Part shown: piece by piece, positions 1-7,982 of the stretch
How the letters are laid out: every line of letters starts with the position of its first letter
Position numbering within the stretch: position 1 is the stretch's first letter
IMG/VR virus record: IMGVR_UViG_3300025132_007932
Coordinates: 34,425-98,424 of that record
Origin: a virus
DNA: 64,000 nt
Strand: one strand, 5' to 3'
Translations under genes and position numbers: made by a program
Notes under the pieces: generated by a model
What the model was told of the DNA's origin: nothing
What the model saw: the letters and a program-made list of their open reading frames with translations, nothing else
The model's database searches: none

Positions 1-2
1 CA

Positions 3-407
3 GAGGAATTGAAAGCAGCAATTTTACAAGGTCGCTCAATTTCTCTTTGTTTTTCAAAGTATAGAGTGCTCTCATCTGGTATTGTCACCGGTGTTTTGCC
101 TATTGCTACTGGCATTGCGATGGATATCAAGCGTCAGGGTGGTAAAAACAAGGTCTATTGCTTTATGGGAGAGATGACATCTGAAACAGGTGTGGCTCAT
201 GAATGCATCAAGTATGCCAGAAACCATAAACTTCCAATTCACTTTATTGTTGAGGACAACGGAAAGTCAGTGTGTACTGATACTCGTGCTACTTGGGCAA
301 TGGAAAAGCTTACTTATGAAGATGTAAATGATGAATACATCACATACTACAAATATAACTTAGACAAATACCCGCACGCTGGTGCTGGAAAGAGAGTGCA
401 ATTCTAA
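3..407 (+). CDS. ThDP-dependent E1-alpha/transketolase N-terminal-like subunit (5' truncated)
   Basis: The reading frame is open to the left edge, so the gene begins outside the window; the TTG at 9 is only an internal codon. The visible 130 or so residues resemble the diphosphate-binding half of E1-alpha or the N-terminal half of transketolase: a Gly-rich segment (GIVTGVLPIATGIA), then the cofactor/Mg-binding region ending in LPIHFIVEDN. The usual GDG...N signature is altered to GEM...DN, so Mg-ThDP binding may be atypical. The stop overlaps the start of the companion pyrimidine-domain gene at 407. By family, such pairs form a two-subunit enzyme that moves a two-carbon unit. The sugar-gene surroundings suggest a role in making an unusual sugar rather than in central metabolism, but that is inference. 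Confidence 0.7.
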   Translation, partial: EELKAAILQGRSISLCFSKYRVLSSGIVTGVLPIATGIAMDIKRQGGKNKVYCFMGEMTSETGVAHECIKYARNHKLPIHFIVEDNGKSVCTDTRATWAMEKLTYEDVNDEYITYYKYNLDKYPHAGAGKRVQF

Positions 408-946
408 TGGGAGCTTATTTCGACGAATTAAAAAGAGCAATGACTTACTTAGGCGAACAACAAGACACCTTGTTCATAGGCCAAGCCGTTGCTTATAAAG
501 GCACAGCAATGACCAACACTTTATCAGATGTAGACCGACAAAAGTTGATTGAAATGCCGGTCGATGAAGAGATGCAAATGGGAATGACCACGGGACTAGC
601 AGTCAATGGAACAGTACCAGTTAGCATCTACCCGAGATGGAACTTTCTTTTGTGTGCAGTAAATCAATTAGTAAACCATCTCGATAGAATGAAGGAGTTT
701 TCTCACGGAGAATATGTGCCGAAAGCAATCATTCGTGTTGGGATTGGCTCTGTTCGACCTTTAAATCCTCAAGTGCAGCACACTGGCGATTTTACACAAG
801 TTTTTAGAGGAATGTTGCGAAACACCGAGGTTATTAGATGTGATGAGCCAGAAGATATTTTCCCTGCATACTACAAGGCATACAACAGAACCGATGGTAA
901 AAGCACAATTATTGTAGAATACGGAGACTATTATGGAGAAAAATAA
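407..946 (+). CDS. ThDP-dependent E1-beta/transketolase pyrimidine-binding subunit
   Basis: This 179-residue protein matches the pyrimidine-binding domain of transketolase or E1-beta. The MPVDEEMQMGMTTGLAVNG segment sits where the family keeps the catalytic Glu that contacts the aminopyrimidine ring. The domain VSIYPRWNFLLCAVNQLVNH follows. It is much shorter than a full E1-beta (about 325 residues) and lacks the C-terminal transketolase domain. Its start shares one base with the preceding stop, so the two subunits are probably translated together and form one active site. It overlaps the next glycosyltransferase by 14 bases. Reduction to the two cofactor domains is typical of small carbohydrate-modifying relatives. 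The exact substrate cannot be read from the sequence. Confidence 0.7.
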   Translation: MGAYFDELKRAMTYLGEQQDTLFIGQAVAYKGTAMTNTLSDVDRQKLIEMPVDEEMQMGMTTGLAVNGTVPVSIYPRWNFLLCAVNQLVNHLDRMKEFSHGEYVPKAIIRVGIGSVRPLNPQVQHTGDFTQVFRGMLRNTEVIRCDEPEDIFPAYYKAYNRTDGKSTIIVEYGDYYGEK

Positions 947-1892
947 CCCAAAAGTCCTATTTGTAACCGAGAAGTGGTGTGACGCAGACCCAGCGAAAGG
1001 GTTGACAAACAACTATCACAACTTATTCAAGACATTTTCTACAGTTCTCCCAGATGCAAAGTTTAGTATCATACACTTGGATGAATATTCAGCGGTTAAA
1101 AAGAAGCATATAGATGGATTCTTGCCGATTCTTGTCGATAGGCTTGAGCCAGATGTTGTTGTCTTCTCTCTTTTGGGAAAATCTCACTTAAACCCCACAG
1201 AGAGCAGCTATGAGCATATTAAATCCAAAGGCTGTAAGACAGTTTTTATGTGGCCTGATATGTTTGAGGGCTGGGGAATTCCACAGATAGAAGAATTTAA
1301 TGATGCAGGCTTTGCTGATTTACATGTTTGTTGGGGCTCAGAAAGAAATCTTTCTCAGGAATATGATAATCTGATTTGGCTATGGGCCCCGCAAGATGAA
1401 ACAATGTATTATCCAGTCGAAGATTCTGAGAAGACAATTAATGTTAGTTTTCTGGGATCTCCACGCTATGCCGAGAGACAAAGATACTTGACACACTTAT
1501 TGACTAGTGGAACTGAAGTTAACATTGGCGGCGGTCAGAGAGAAGAAGGATTACCAGCGATTAAATATGCAGAATTGATGAGAAGTTCAAGGATTAATTT
1601 AAATTTTCCCGAAGGGCCTGAAGGTAACGACCAGTGTAAGGGAAGAGTTTGGGAAATTTTAGCCACAAAGTCTCTTCTGCTTGAAAGAGCGAATGAGGCA
1701 ACTAAGAGCTTTCTGGTACCGGGCGAGCACTACGTTGAGTTTAAAGACGAAAATGATTTAATAGATAAAATAAACTATTATCTCGACAACCCAGAAGAAA
1801 GAAGTTATATTGCACAAAACGGATATAACATTTACAAAGAAAAATACAATGCAAGAGTATTCTGGAATACGATTATGGAGAAATTAGGATGA
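933..1892 (+). CDS. CgeB-like glycosyltransferase
   Basis: A 319-residue protein of the CgeB/Glyco_trans_1_2 type (GT-B fold). The C-terminal third is the recognisable part: SSRINLNFPEGPEGNDQCKGR, then a VWEILATKSLLL segment, VPGEHYVEFKDENDLIDKI, and a final YNARVFWNTIME helix. This matches the family pattern of nucleotide-sugar-binding loop, state-of-the-art 'VPGEHYV' loop, and closing helices. It lies between the ThDP pair and a GT-A-like gene, with overlaps at both ends (14 bases upstream, ATGA downstream). It probably transfers a hexose from a nucleotide sugar. The acceptor is unknown. Confidence 0.7.
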   Translation: MEKNNPKVLFVTEKWCDADPAKGLTNNYHNLFKTFSTVLPDAKFSIIHLDEYSAVKKKHIDGFLPILVDRLEPDVVVFSLLGKSHLNPTESSYEHIKSKGCKTVFMWPDMFEGWGIPQIEEFNDAGFADLHVCWGSERNLSQEYDNLIWLWAPQDETMYYPVEDSEKTINVSFLGSPRYAERQRYLTHLLTSGTEVNIGGGQREEGLPAIKYAELMRSSRINLNFPEGPEGNDQCKGRVWEILATKSLLLERANEATKSFLVPGEHYVEFKDENDLIDKINYYLDNPEERSYIAQNGYNIYKEKYNARVFWNTIMEKLG

Positions 1893-2719
1893 GTTATAAA
1901 TATGATGTTTCAATATTGATGCCGGCAATTAGAACACACCAATGGTTGATGATGTATGGTAGCCTTTTTAACGCCTGCAAAGAACACACTTGGGAATTAG
2001 TCTTGGTTAGTCCGTTCGATTTGCCACCGGAAATGCAGCACTTTGACAATGTAAAGCTAATCAAGGATTATGGAGCCCCAACCAGAGCCGCACAAATAGG
2101 TGCCTTGCAATGTGAGGGTGAATATATGTATCACTGCGTTGATGATGCAATCTTTTTACCAGACGCAATAGATACCGCTGTCAATATTTTAAGAACTCAC
2201 GGCACTAGAAAAGATGTGGTCAATATGAGATATCGTGAGGGAGCCATGTATTCGGGCCAAACATTGCCAATGGGCTTTTGGACTGCTCACTTTCACGGAG
2301 AACTACAGCTTCCAGGTATACCCAGAGACTATAAAATTTCTCTACATCATTTTATGAGAATGGATTATTTTAAGGAGCTTGGCGGTTGGGACTGTTCTTA
2401 TGAATATATTAACCACCCTCTGCATGATCTTATGTTTAGAGTTCAAGCCGACGGTGGCCGCCTCTTTGATTCTCCCACAGATGCAACGACGTGCAATCAC
2501 TACGTTAATAAGTCAGTAGACCACGCACCAATCTATGATGCACAAACATTTTCAGATAAGCCCAGGTTTGATGCGATCTACACACAACCTGGAAACCCAG
2601 CATCGACAAGAATTAAAATTGATTTAGATAACTGGCAACAAACGCCACCAATCTGGAAGAGGCGTTTTGAGTTTAAAGATGGTAAGCTTCCACAAAGCTA
2701 TAAGGAGCTTGGATATTAA
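1889..2719 (+). CDS. Family-2-like glycosyltransferase, paralogue 1 of 3
   Basis: The 276-residue product opens with a GT-A type strand (DVSILMPAIRTHQW) and carries an acidic pair in CVDDAIFLPDA, at the position of the metal/nucleotide-binding DXD motif of GT2 enzymes. A GGWDCSYE segment follows near residue 170, and the C-terminus has IWKRRFE. The genes at 5490 and 6278 have the same layout: R-T near the N-terminus, a DD pair, a GG(W/F)DCS(Y/F)E segment, and a terminal WKRRF. The three are therefore one local gene family. The start overlaps the previous stop (ATGA). Donor and acceptor sugars are unknown. Confidence 0.65.
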   Translation: MSYKYDVSILMPAIRTHQWLMMYGSLFNACKEHTWELVLVSPFDLPPEMQHFDNVKLIKDYGAPTRAAQIGALQCEGEYMYHCVDDAIFLPDAIDTAVNILRTHGTRKDVVNMRYREGAMYSGQTLPMGFWTAHFHGELQLPGIPRDYKISLHHFMRMDYFKELGGWDCSYEYINHPLHDLMFRVQADGGRLFDSPTDATTCNHYVNKSVDHAPIYDAQTFSDKPRFDAIYTQPGNPASTRIKIDLDNWQQTPPIWKRRFEFKDGKLPQSYKELGY

Positions 2720-3504
2720 TGGATATAGGTGTTGTAGGGGTTGGAGTAGTTGGAGGAGCCTGTAAATTTGGTTTTGAATTATTAGGGCACGATGTGTCGG
2801 TTCATGATATTAGGTTAGATACAACGCTAACTGATGTAATGGATTCGGAGGTTGTATACATCTGCGTTCCAACCCCCCGAGCAGATGACGGCTCCTGTGA
2901 CATTAGCATCGTGCGGGAAGTAATATTAGAGCTAAAAGAACGCGGATATACCGGAATAGTGGCGATAAAATCAACAGTTGTTCCTGGAACAACAGAATCC
3001 CTCAGAGAAGAGACTGGGTTGAATGTTTGTTTTGTCCCAGAGTTTTTGAGAGAGCGCTGCGCAATAACTGATTTTACTGAAAATCACGATGTCTGCATTA
3101 TAGGATGCAGTGACGATGAAACATATGAGTTATTGAAGGCTTGTCACGGCTCGTTGCCAGAAAAGTTCGTCAGATTGACACACGCCGAAGCGGAGTTTTG
3201 TAAGTATTTCAACAATGTATACAATGCAATGTTGATTATTTTTGCTAACAGCTTCTACGAAGCGTGTAAAATTAGTGGAGTAAATTATACCAATGTTAAG
3301 AATGCAGTTGTTAATCGCAAACATATTCACGGAAACTACCTTGAATGTAATGATAATTTCAGAGGTTTTGGTGGCATGTGTTTACCTAAAGATGTGTCCG
3401 CTATGGCCAAGTTAATGGAAAATAGCGATGTAGATTTTTTTGAAGATCTTTTAGATGAAAATAGCAAATATAAAGTAACTGTTTTCAAGGGTATGCGAAA
3501 ATGA
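2719..3504 (+). CDS. Short UDP-glucose/GDP-mannose dehydrogenase-like protein
   Basis: The N-terminus has a Rossmann loop (GVVGVGVVGGA), and VYICVPTPRADDGSCD matches the NAD-binding region of nucleotide-sugar 6-dehydrogenases. VAIKSTVVPGTT and FVPEFLRE are strongly typical of the UDP-glucose/GDP-mannose dehydrogenase family. The catalytic Cys (Cys221) is in GFGGMCLPKD. At 261 residues it stops about 40 residues after that Cys, whereas usual members run to roughly 390-450 and end with a UDP-sugar-binding domain that is missing here. It may act as a minimal dehydrogenase, use a smaller substrate, or be a decayed form. Overlaps on both sides suggest it is still translated with the operon. Confidence 0.8.
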   Translation: MDIGVVGVGVVGGACKFGFELLGHDVSVHDIRLDTTLTDVMDSEVVYICVPTPRADDGSCDISIVREVILELKERGYTGIVAIKSTVVPGTTESLREETGLNVCFVPEFLRERCAITDFTENHDVCIIGCSDDETYELLKACHGSLPEKFVRLTHAEAEFCKYFNNVYNAMLIIFANSFYEACKISGVNYTNVKNAVVNRKHIHGNYLECNDNFRGFGGMCLPKDVSAMAKLMENSDVDFFEDLLDENSKYKVTVFKGMRK

Positions 3505-4484
3505 TATCGAACAAGTACGGAATTATCTTTATACACCCTCCAAAGACCGGAGGTACGTCTGTACATACAGCGCTACATCGCGATCTTGACCAAGAATGTA
3601 TGATGGCCACTGGAAAAGATTATAAGAATTTTTTTAAAAGCGATAAAAGGTACGGCACCCCCGATCTTCCCGCAGTAGAATACGAAGATGAAGTAACCCA
3701 CGTGGCGCCCTCTGATGTAGATTTTCCTTGGTGGAAACATTGGGTCCAGCTTCAAAGAGACGAAGATGCCTATTTTATGAAAACTGTTCATGCAATTGAA
3801 AAACGTTTTGAATTAGAAGGTCTAAATTTGAATACATACCCAGGGGCAATCAACAACGCATTTGGTACATCTGGATGGCAAGGTAATATAAAACATTTTC
3901 CCTTTTACGTTTGGCATCAGCTTATGACCGATCCAAGGTTTGCAGCATATAAAAGCTTTAATAAATCTTACACACCCGTTGCAACAGTTAGAAATCCTTA
4001 CAAAAGAGAATTTTCAGTGTTCTTATATTCAAAAAATAAATTTTTGCAAAATGAATCTAAAGGGCTTAGAAAAAAAGACATATCAGCATTAATTCAAAGA
4101 GAGTGGTACCATTGGACACGCAGGTGGCAGAGTCTTGGTGAAGAAACATCCCTCTTTATTAATCCTCCATCCAATCCAGACACCTACATATCCAGCCAAA
4201 CTTCATATCTACTTGCAGAGGAGCAGGAACCCGGCGCCGGCGTTCCATTGGTATCATCATTTATTCGAGCAGAAACGCTTGAACAAGATTATAATGATTT
4301 TTGTGATTTAGTGGGAATTAAAGTAAAGGGTCCTGTACCACACCTCTTGAGTAATAGCAGTAACTGGAAACAATATCTGCCAGAAAATATTGTAGACTGG
4401 TACACGGATAAAAATATTGAAGATATCCACAGAATCAGAAAGGAAGATTTTGAACTCTTAGGATATAAAAAGGAGAACAGATGA
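3501..4484 (+). CDS. PAPS-dependent sulfotransferase-like protein
   Basis: The N-terminus carries the 5'-phosphosulfate loop FIHPPKTGGTSV (residues 10-21), the hallmark of carbohydrate sulfotransferases. A second element, TVRNPYKREFSVF at about residues 162-174, matches the 3'-phosphate-binding motif of PAPS-using enzymes. By family, the enzyme would move sulfate from PAPS to a hydroxyl of a sugar. Its place among glycosyltransferases suggests a glycan acceptor. It is 327 residues, a normal size, and overlaps both neighbours by four bases. PAPS would have to come from the host, since no sulfate-activation gene is visible. Confidence 0.75.
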   Translation: MISNKYGIIFIHPPKTGGTSVHTALHRDLDQECMMATGKDYKNFFKSDKRYGTPDLPAVEYEDEVTHVAPSDVDFPWWKHWVQLQRDEDAYFMKTVHAIEKRFELEGLNLNTYPGAINNAFGTSGWQGNIKHFPFYVWHQLMTDPRFAAYKSFNKSYTPVATVRNPYKREFSVFLYSKNKFLQNESKGLRKKDISALIQREWYHWTRRWQSLGEETSLFINPPSNPDTYISSQTSYLLAEEQEPGAGVPLVSSFIRAETLEQDYNDFCDLVGIKVKGPVPHLLSNSSNWKQYLPENIVDWYTDKNIEDIHRIRKEDFELLGYKKENR

Positions 4485-5497
4485 GTAAAGTATTAATCAC
4501 AGGCAGCCAAGGGTTCATAGGCTCATACCTTTGTGCTGAATTTTTAGATAAGGGATACAAAGTTATTGGTATTGATAACTTTTCTAAATACGGCCCTATC
4601 ACACGACCACACGATAGTCATCCAAATTTCGAATTGATTGAGATGGATGTAATTGATTTGGATCCAGAGAATTTACCAGACCAGCTTTTGGACGTTGAAT
4701 ACATTATTGCTGGTGCTGCAATGATTGGAGGCATCACATATTTTCATAAATATGCTTATGATTTATTGGCAACAAATGAAAGGATTATGGCGTCGACTTA
4801 CGACGTCGCAATCAAGCTACATCAGCTTGGAGTCTTGAAAAGAATCCTTGTGGCATCAAGCAGTATGGTGTTTGAGAACACGGAAGTATATCCTACACCC
4901 GAAGAAAATGTCATAGTATGCGCACCACCACTTAGCACCTATGGTTTCCAAAAGCTGGCTGTTGAATATTTTGCAAAAGGCGCCTTCGAGCAGTACGGAG
5001 TGCCTTACACTATCATCCGTCCATTTAATTGTGTTGGTGTAGGTGAAGAAGACGCTATCGGAGAACATGAAGTAAAGTCTGGTAATATTAAATTAATGAT
5101 GAGCCATGTTCTCCCGGACATCATCAACAAGATTTTAAAAGGTCAGGACCCGCTCCACGTTCTCGGTACTGGCGAACAAATTCGTTGCTACACAAACGGA
5201 AAAGACATTGCAAGAGGCGTTAGAATGTGCCTCGAAAGCGAAGCGGCTGTCAATGAAGACTTCAATATATCTACGCCGGTTGCCACGTCTGTCATTGAAT
5301 TGGCACAATTGGTCTGGAACATTTTGAATCCGGACAAAGAGTTTTCAATTGTATCGGACGAAGCCTACGAATATGACGTCCAGAGGCGAATTCCTAATGT
5401 CACCAAGGCAAAAAAGTTGATTGGTTTTGAAGCGGAAATAGGTTTGGAAGAATCTGTCCGAGAAGTAATCGAATATATGAGGCAACAAAGTGAGTAA
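4481..5497 (+). CDS. NAD-dependent nucleotide-sugar epimerase/dehydratase
   Basis: An extended short-chain dehydrogenase of 338 residues. It has the NAD-binding GSQGFIGS loop at residues 8-15, an acidic residue after the second strand (IGIDNF), a catalytic Ser region (VASSSMVF), and the YxxxK motif as YGFQK near residue 155. IIRPFNCVG and the late TNGKDIARG segment are typical of UDP-glucose 4-epimerase and UDP-glucuronate decarboxylase relatives. The substrate cannot be fixed from the sequence. The gene overlaps the sulfotransferase (ATGA) and the next glycosyltransferase by 8 bases. Confidence 0.8.
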   Translation: MSKVLITGSQGFIGSYLCAEFLDKGYKVIGIDNFSKYGPITRPHDSHPNFELIEMDVIDLDPENLPDQLLDVEYIIAGAAMIGGITYFHKYAYDLLATNERIMASTYDVAIKLHQLGVLKRILVASSSMVFENTEVYPTPEENVIVCAPPLSTYGFQKLAVEYFAKGAFEQYGVPYTIIRPFNCVGVGEEDAIGEHEVKSGNIKLMMSHVLPDIINKILKGQDPLHVLGTGEQIRCYTNGKDIARGVRMCLESEAAVNEDFNISTPVATSVIELAQLVWNILNPDKEFSIVSDEAYEYDVQRRIPNVTKAKKLIGFEAEIGLEESVREVIEYMRQQSE

Positions 5498-6278
5498 ACC
5501 AGAAGTATCTTTAATTCTGCCTAGCATCAGGACCGAGAGATTACCAAAATTATATGAAACAATTCTAAAATCTACAAAGAGAGATTTTGAATTAGTAATC
5601 TGCGGGCCAAACCCCCTACCAGAAGAACTAAAAGAGAAGAGAAATGTCAAATACGTAAAAGATTATGGCTCACCAGTACGTGCGTCTAATATAGCTGCGT
5701 CATTATGTGAGGGTAAAGTTTACACCTGGTTAGCAGATGATTGTTTGTTTTTTGATGATTCACTTGACAAATGCTTAGATATGTTTTATGATATGGGTAC
5801 GGCTAAGAACAATGTTCTTGTTGCAAAATATTTCGAAGGACAAGAGGGAAGCACGGAAAGACAAACATTACAGCCAGACAGTTACTTTAGAGTAAACAGC
5901 ACACCCGCGGGTTCTCCACACATACCAAATGAGTGGTGGTTATTCAATATTGGATTTATGTATGCTGATTTCTTTAATTCTCTTGGAGGTTGGGATTGTA
6001 GCTATGAAGGCACTTGGGCCTCTCACGCTGATATGGCAATCCGCGCTCAATACTTGGGAGCAAATGTGAAGATGGCCGACGTTCCGCTTTTTGTCTGTGA
6101 TCATATGCCCGGAGGCACCGGTGATCATATGCCTATATTTATTTGTCAACATCAGCATGATGAACCTCTGCTACAAGAAAAATACAGAGATCCAAATTGG
6201 ACATTGAATGTTAGACCAAAACTTAAATTAGAAAATTGGAAAGAAGCCCCCGCGGTTTGGAAAAGGAGATTTGAATAA
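5490..6278 (+). CDS. Family-2-like glycosyltransferase, paralogue 2 of 3
   Basis: Start chosen at GTG 5490, with GAGG about 8 bases upstream; it overlaps the epimerase stop. The 262-residue protein has the same plan as the 1889 and 6278 genes. It begins VSLILPSIRTERL, has an acidic pair in LADDCLFFDDS at the expected metal site, keeps GGWDCSYEGTW in the second half, and ends in VWKRRFE. It differs from its paralogues in the middle, which suggests a different sugar or acceptor. The three copies are interleaved with sugar-nucleotide genes. Confidence 0.65.
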   Translation: MSKPEVSLILPSIRTERLPKLYETILKSTKRDFELVICGPNPLPEELKEKRNVKYVKDYGSPVRASNIAASLCEGKVYTWLADDCLFFDDSLDKCLDMFYDMGTAKNNVLVAKYFEGQEGSTERQTLQPDSYFRVNSTPAGSPHIPNEWWLFNIGFMYADFFNSLGGWDCSYEGTWASHADMAIRAQYLGANVKMADVPLFVCDHMPGGTGDHMPIFICQHQHDEPLLQEKYRDPNWTLNVRPKLKLENWKEAPAVWKRRFE

Positions 6279-7057
6279 TGAACTACGATTTGTCAATATG
6301 TTTACCCGCACACAGAACACACTTGTGGGAAAGATTATATGAATCTGCAATTGAGGCTATCGGAGATGAGTACACTTGGGAATTAATTATGGTAGGCCCA
6401 AATGACCCCCCAGAGTCTCTAGCCAAAAAAGATAATTTCAAGTTCTTCAAAGATTTTGGACACCCATCACGTTGTGCACAAATTGCCACTTCGTTAGCAG
6501 AGGGCGAACTTATGATGTGGGGTTCTGATGATGGTTATTTTCTTAAAGACTCAATCAAAGAATGCCTAGATATGAGAAAGCAAAAGGGCCTGGGTCAGAG
6601 AGACATTATAATAATAAAGTATGCAGAAGGTAGAGGAATCAGTGGTCAATGTCCAGAGGATAGTTACTGGACTGCTTGGACCCACCCAGATCTTCGTCTT
6701 CCTGGTGTGCCGCAAGATTATAAAATTACGCTATTGGCAATGTATGACTTAAGATACTTTAGGTATTTAGGCGGCTTCGATTGTTCTTTTGAACATTTAA
6801 ACATGAACACTCACGATCTTTCATTTAGAGCACAGAGAGACGGCGCAAGAATACATTTCTCTCCAAATTTGGTGCTAACCTGTGACTGGAATCCGAATGA
6901 AGGAGATCACGTACCGGTGCAAGCTGCATATGAAGAAAATGACGGCCCACTATTTCACGCACTCTACAGTATACCCAGACCTCAAAGAATAAGAATTGAT
7001 TATTTTAATTGGTATAGATCTAGCAGGATCTGGAAGAGGAGATTCGGCGATGGCTAA
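6278..7057 (+). CDS. Family-2-like glycosyltransferase, paralogue 3 of 3
   Basis: Its ATG shares a base with the previous stop (TAATG). The 259-residue protein starts YDLSICLPAHRTH, has the acidic pair in GSDDGYFLKD, a GGFDCSFEHLN segment, and ends IWKRRFGDG. It is closest in layout to the 1889 gene: both have a conserved LPG(I/V)P(R/Q)DYKI segment in the middle, which the 5490 gene lacks. It overlaps the Fcl-like gene by 8 bases. Confidence 0.65.
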   Translation: MNYDLSICLPAHRTHLWERLYESAIEAIGDEYTWELIMVGPNDPPESLAKKDNFKFFKDFGHPSRCAQIATSLAEGELMMWGSDDGYFLKDSIKECLDMRKQKGLGQRDIIIIKYAEGRGISGQCPEDSYWTAWTHPDLRLPGVPQDYKITLLAMYDLRYFRYLGGFDCSFEHLNMNTHDLSFRAQRDGARIHFSPNLVLTCDWNPNEGDHVPVQAAYEENDGPLFHALYSIPRPQRIRIDYFNWYRSSRIWKRRFGDG

Positions 7058-7982
7058 AACTGTATTGGTTACTGGAGGCCGCGGCCTTGTGGGTTCTGCA
7101 ATTAAAGCACTGAAGAACGACTATAAAGATCTAAGCTTTATATTCACAGGTCGTCAAGCTCATGATCTAACTTGTGAAAGCGATGTAAAAGCTTTGTTTG
7201 AAGAAGTAAAGCCAGACTATGTTATCCACACAGCAGCAAGAGTGGGGGGTATCGGAAGAAATCTCGCAACTCCCGCACAACAGTATTACGCCAATATACT
7301 TATGAATGCTTTTGTTATTCATTACGCCCAGTTAAGCGGTGTAGAAAAGCTTCTAGCCTTCTCATCAGTGTGTGCCTTCCCTGCAGGTGCAGAAAGCCTT
7401 CACGAAGACATTCTGCACGATGGTGAGCCATATCCTGCGCATTACTCATATGCGTATTCAAAGAGGATGGTAGATGTCCAAATAAAAGCATATAATCAAC
7501 AATATGGAGTAAATTATTGTTCTGTTATTCCTGGGAATATTTTTGGCGAAAACGATAATTTCAATTTAGAAGATGGTCATGTTGTTCCTTCGCTCGTACA
7601 TAAGTGTTATAAAGCCAAAAAAGAGGGCACCGCTCTGCAAGTATGGGGAGATGGAACACCCTACAGAGAGTTTTTGTACGCAAAAGATGTCGCACGTGCT
7701 TGTGTTGATTTACTGCAATTAGATGGGGAACTTCCACAAAGAGTAATTGTGTCTGGAGAGCGAGAAACACAAATTAAGGATTTAGTAAAATTGGTCTGCG
7801 ATGCTTTCGACTATCATAATGTGGAATGGTTAACAGAAAAGCCAAATGGACAATTAAGAAGGCCAACAAATAAAGAAATATTTGCAAACACACTACCAGA
7901 TTTTCAATACACTAGCTTGGAAAAAGCTATGAAAAACACAGTAAAGTGGTTTGAGAAAAATTACCCCAACGTGAGATTATGA
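7050..7982 (+). CDS. GDP-L-fucose synthase / GDP-L-colitose synthase-like epimerase-reductase
   Basis: The start is set at ATG 7050, because the family begins with KTVLVTGGRGLVGSA; the longer reading from 6996 only adds residues unlike the family. The 310-residue product has the NAD(P)-binding loop, Ser105-Ser106-Val-Cys108 and Tyr134-x-x-x-Lys138. His177 in DGHVVPSLVHK matches the acid/base His of GDP-fucose synthase. The Cys/His pair needed for epimerisation next to the keto group is therefore kept. Gmd lies immediately downstream and a ColD-like dehydratase two genes further on. The enzyme could act on GDP-4-keto-6-deoxymannose (giving GDP-fucose, as Fcl) or on the 3-deoxy product of ColD (giving GDP-colitose, as ColC). 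Sequence alone does not separate the two. Confidence 0.85.
   Translation: MAKTVLVTGGRGLVGSAIKALKNDYKDLSFIFTGRQAHDLTCESDVKALFEEVKPDYVIHTAARVGGIGRNLATPAQQYYANILMNAFVIHYAQLSGVEKLLAFSSVCAFPAGAESLHEDILHDGEPYPAHYSYAYSKRMVDVQIKAYNQQYGVNYCSVIPGNIFGENDNFNLEDGHVVPSLVHKCYKAKKEGTALQVWGDGTPYREFLYAKDVARACVDLLQLDGELPQRVIVSGERETQIKDLVKLVCDAFDYHNVEWLTEKPNGQLRRPTNKEIFANTLPDFQYTSLEKAMKNTVKWFEKNYPNVRL

Noticed and set aside
1895-1902. TATAAATA, identical to the T4 late promoter
   Set aside because: It lies just inside a coding frame (Tyr-Lys-Tyr), and such codon runs recur by chance in this AT-leaning genome.
6996-7049. Longer start for the Fcl/ColC-like gene
   Set aside because: The added 18 residues are unlike the family, whose first strand starts just after ATG 7050; the longer start also lies inside the previous gene.
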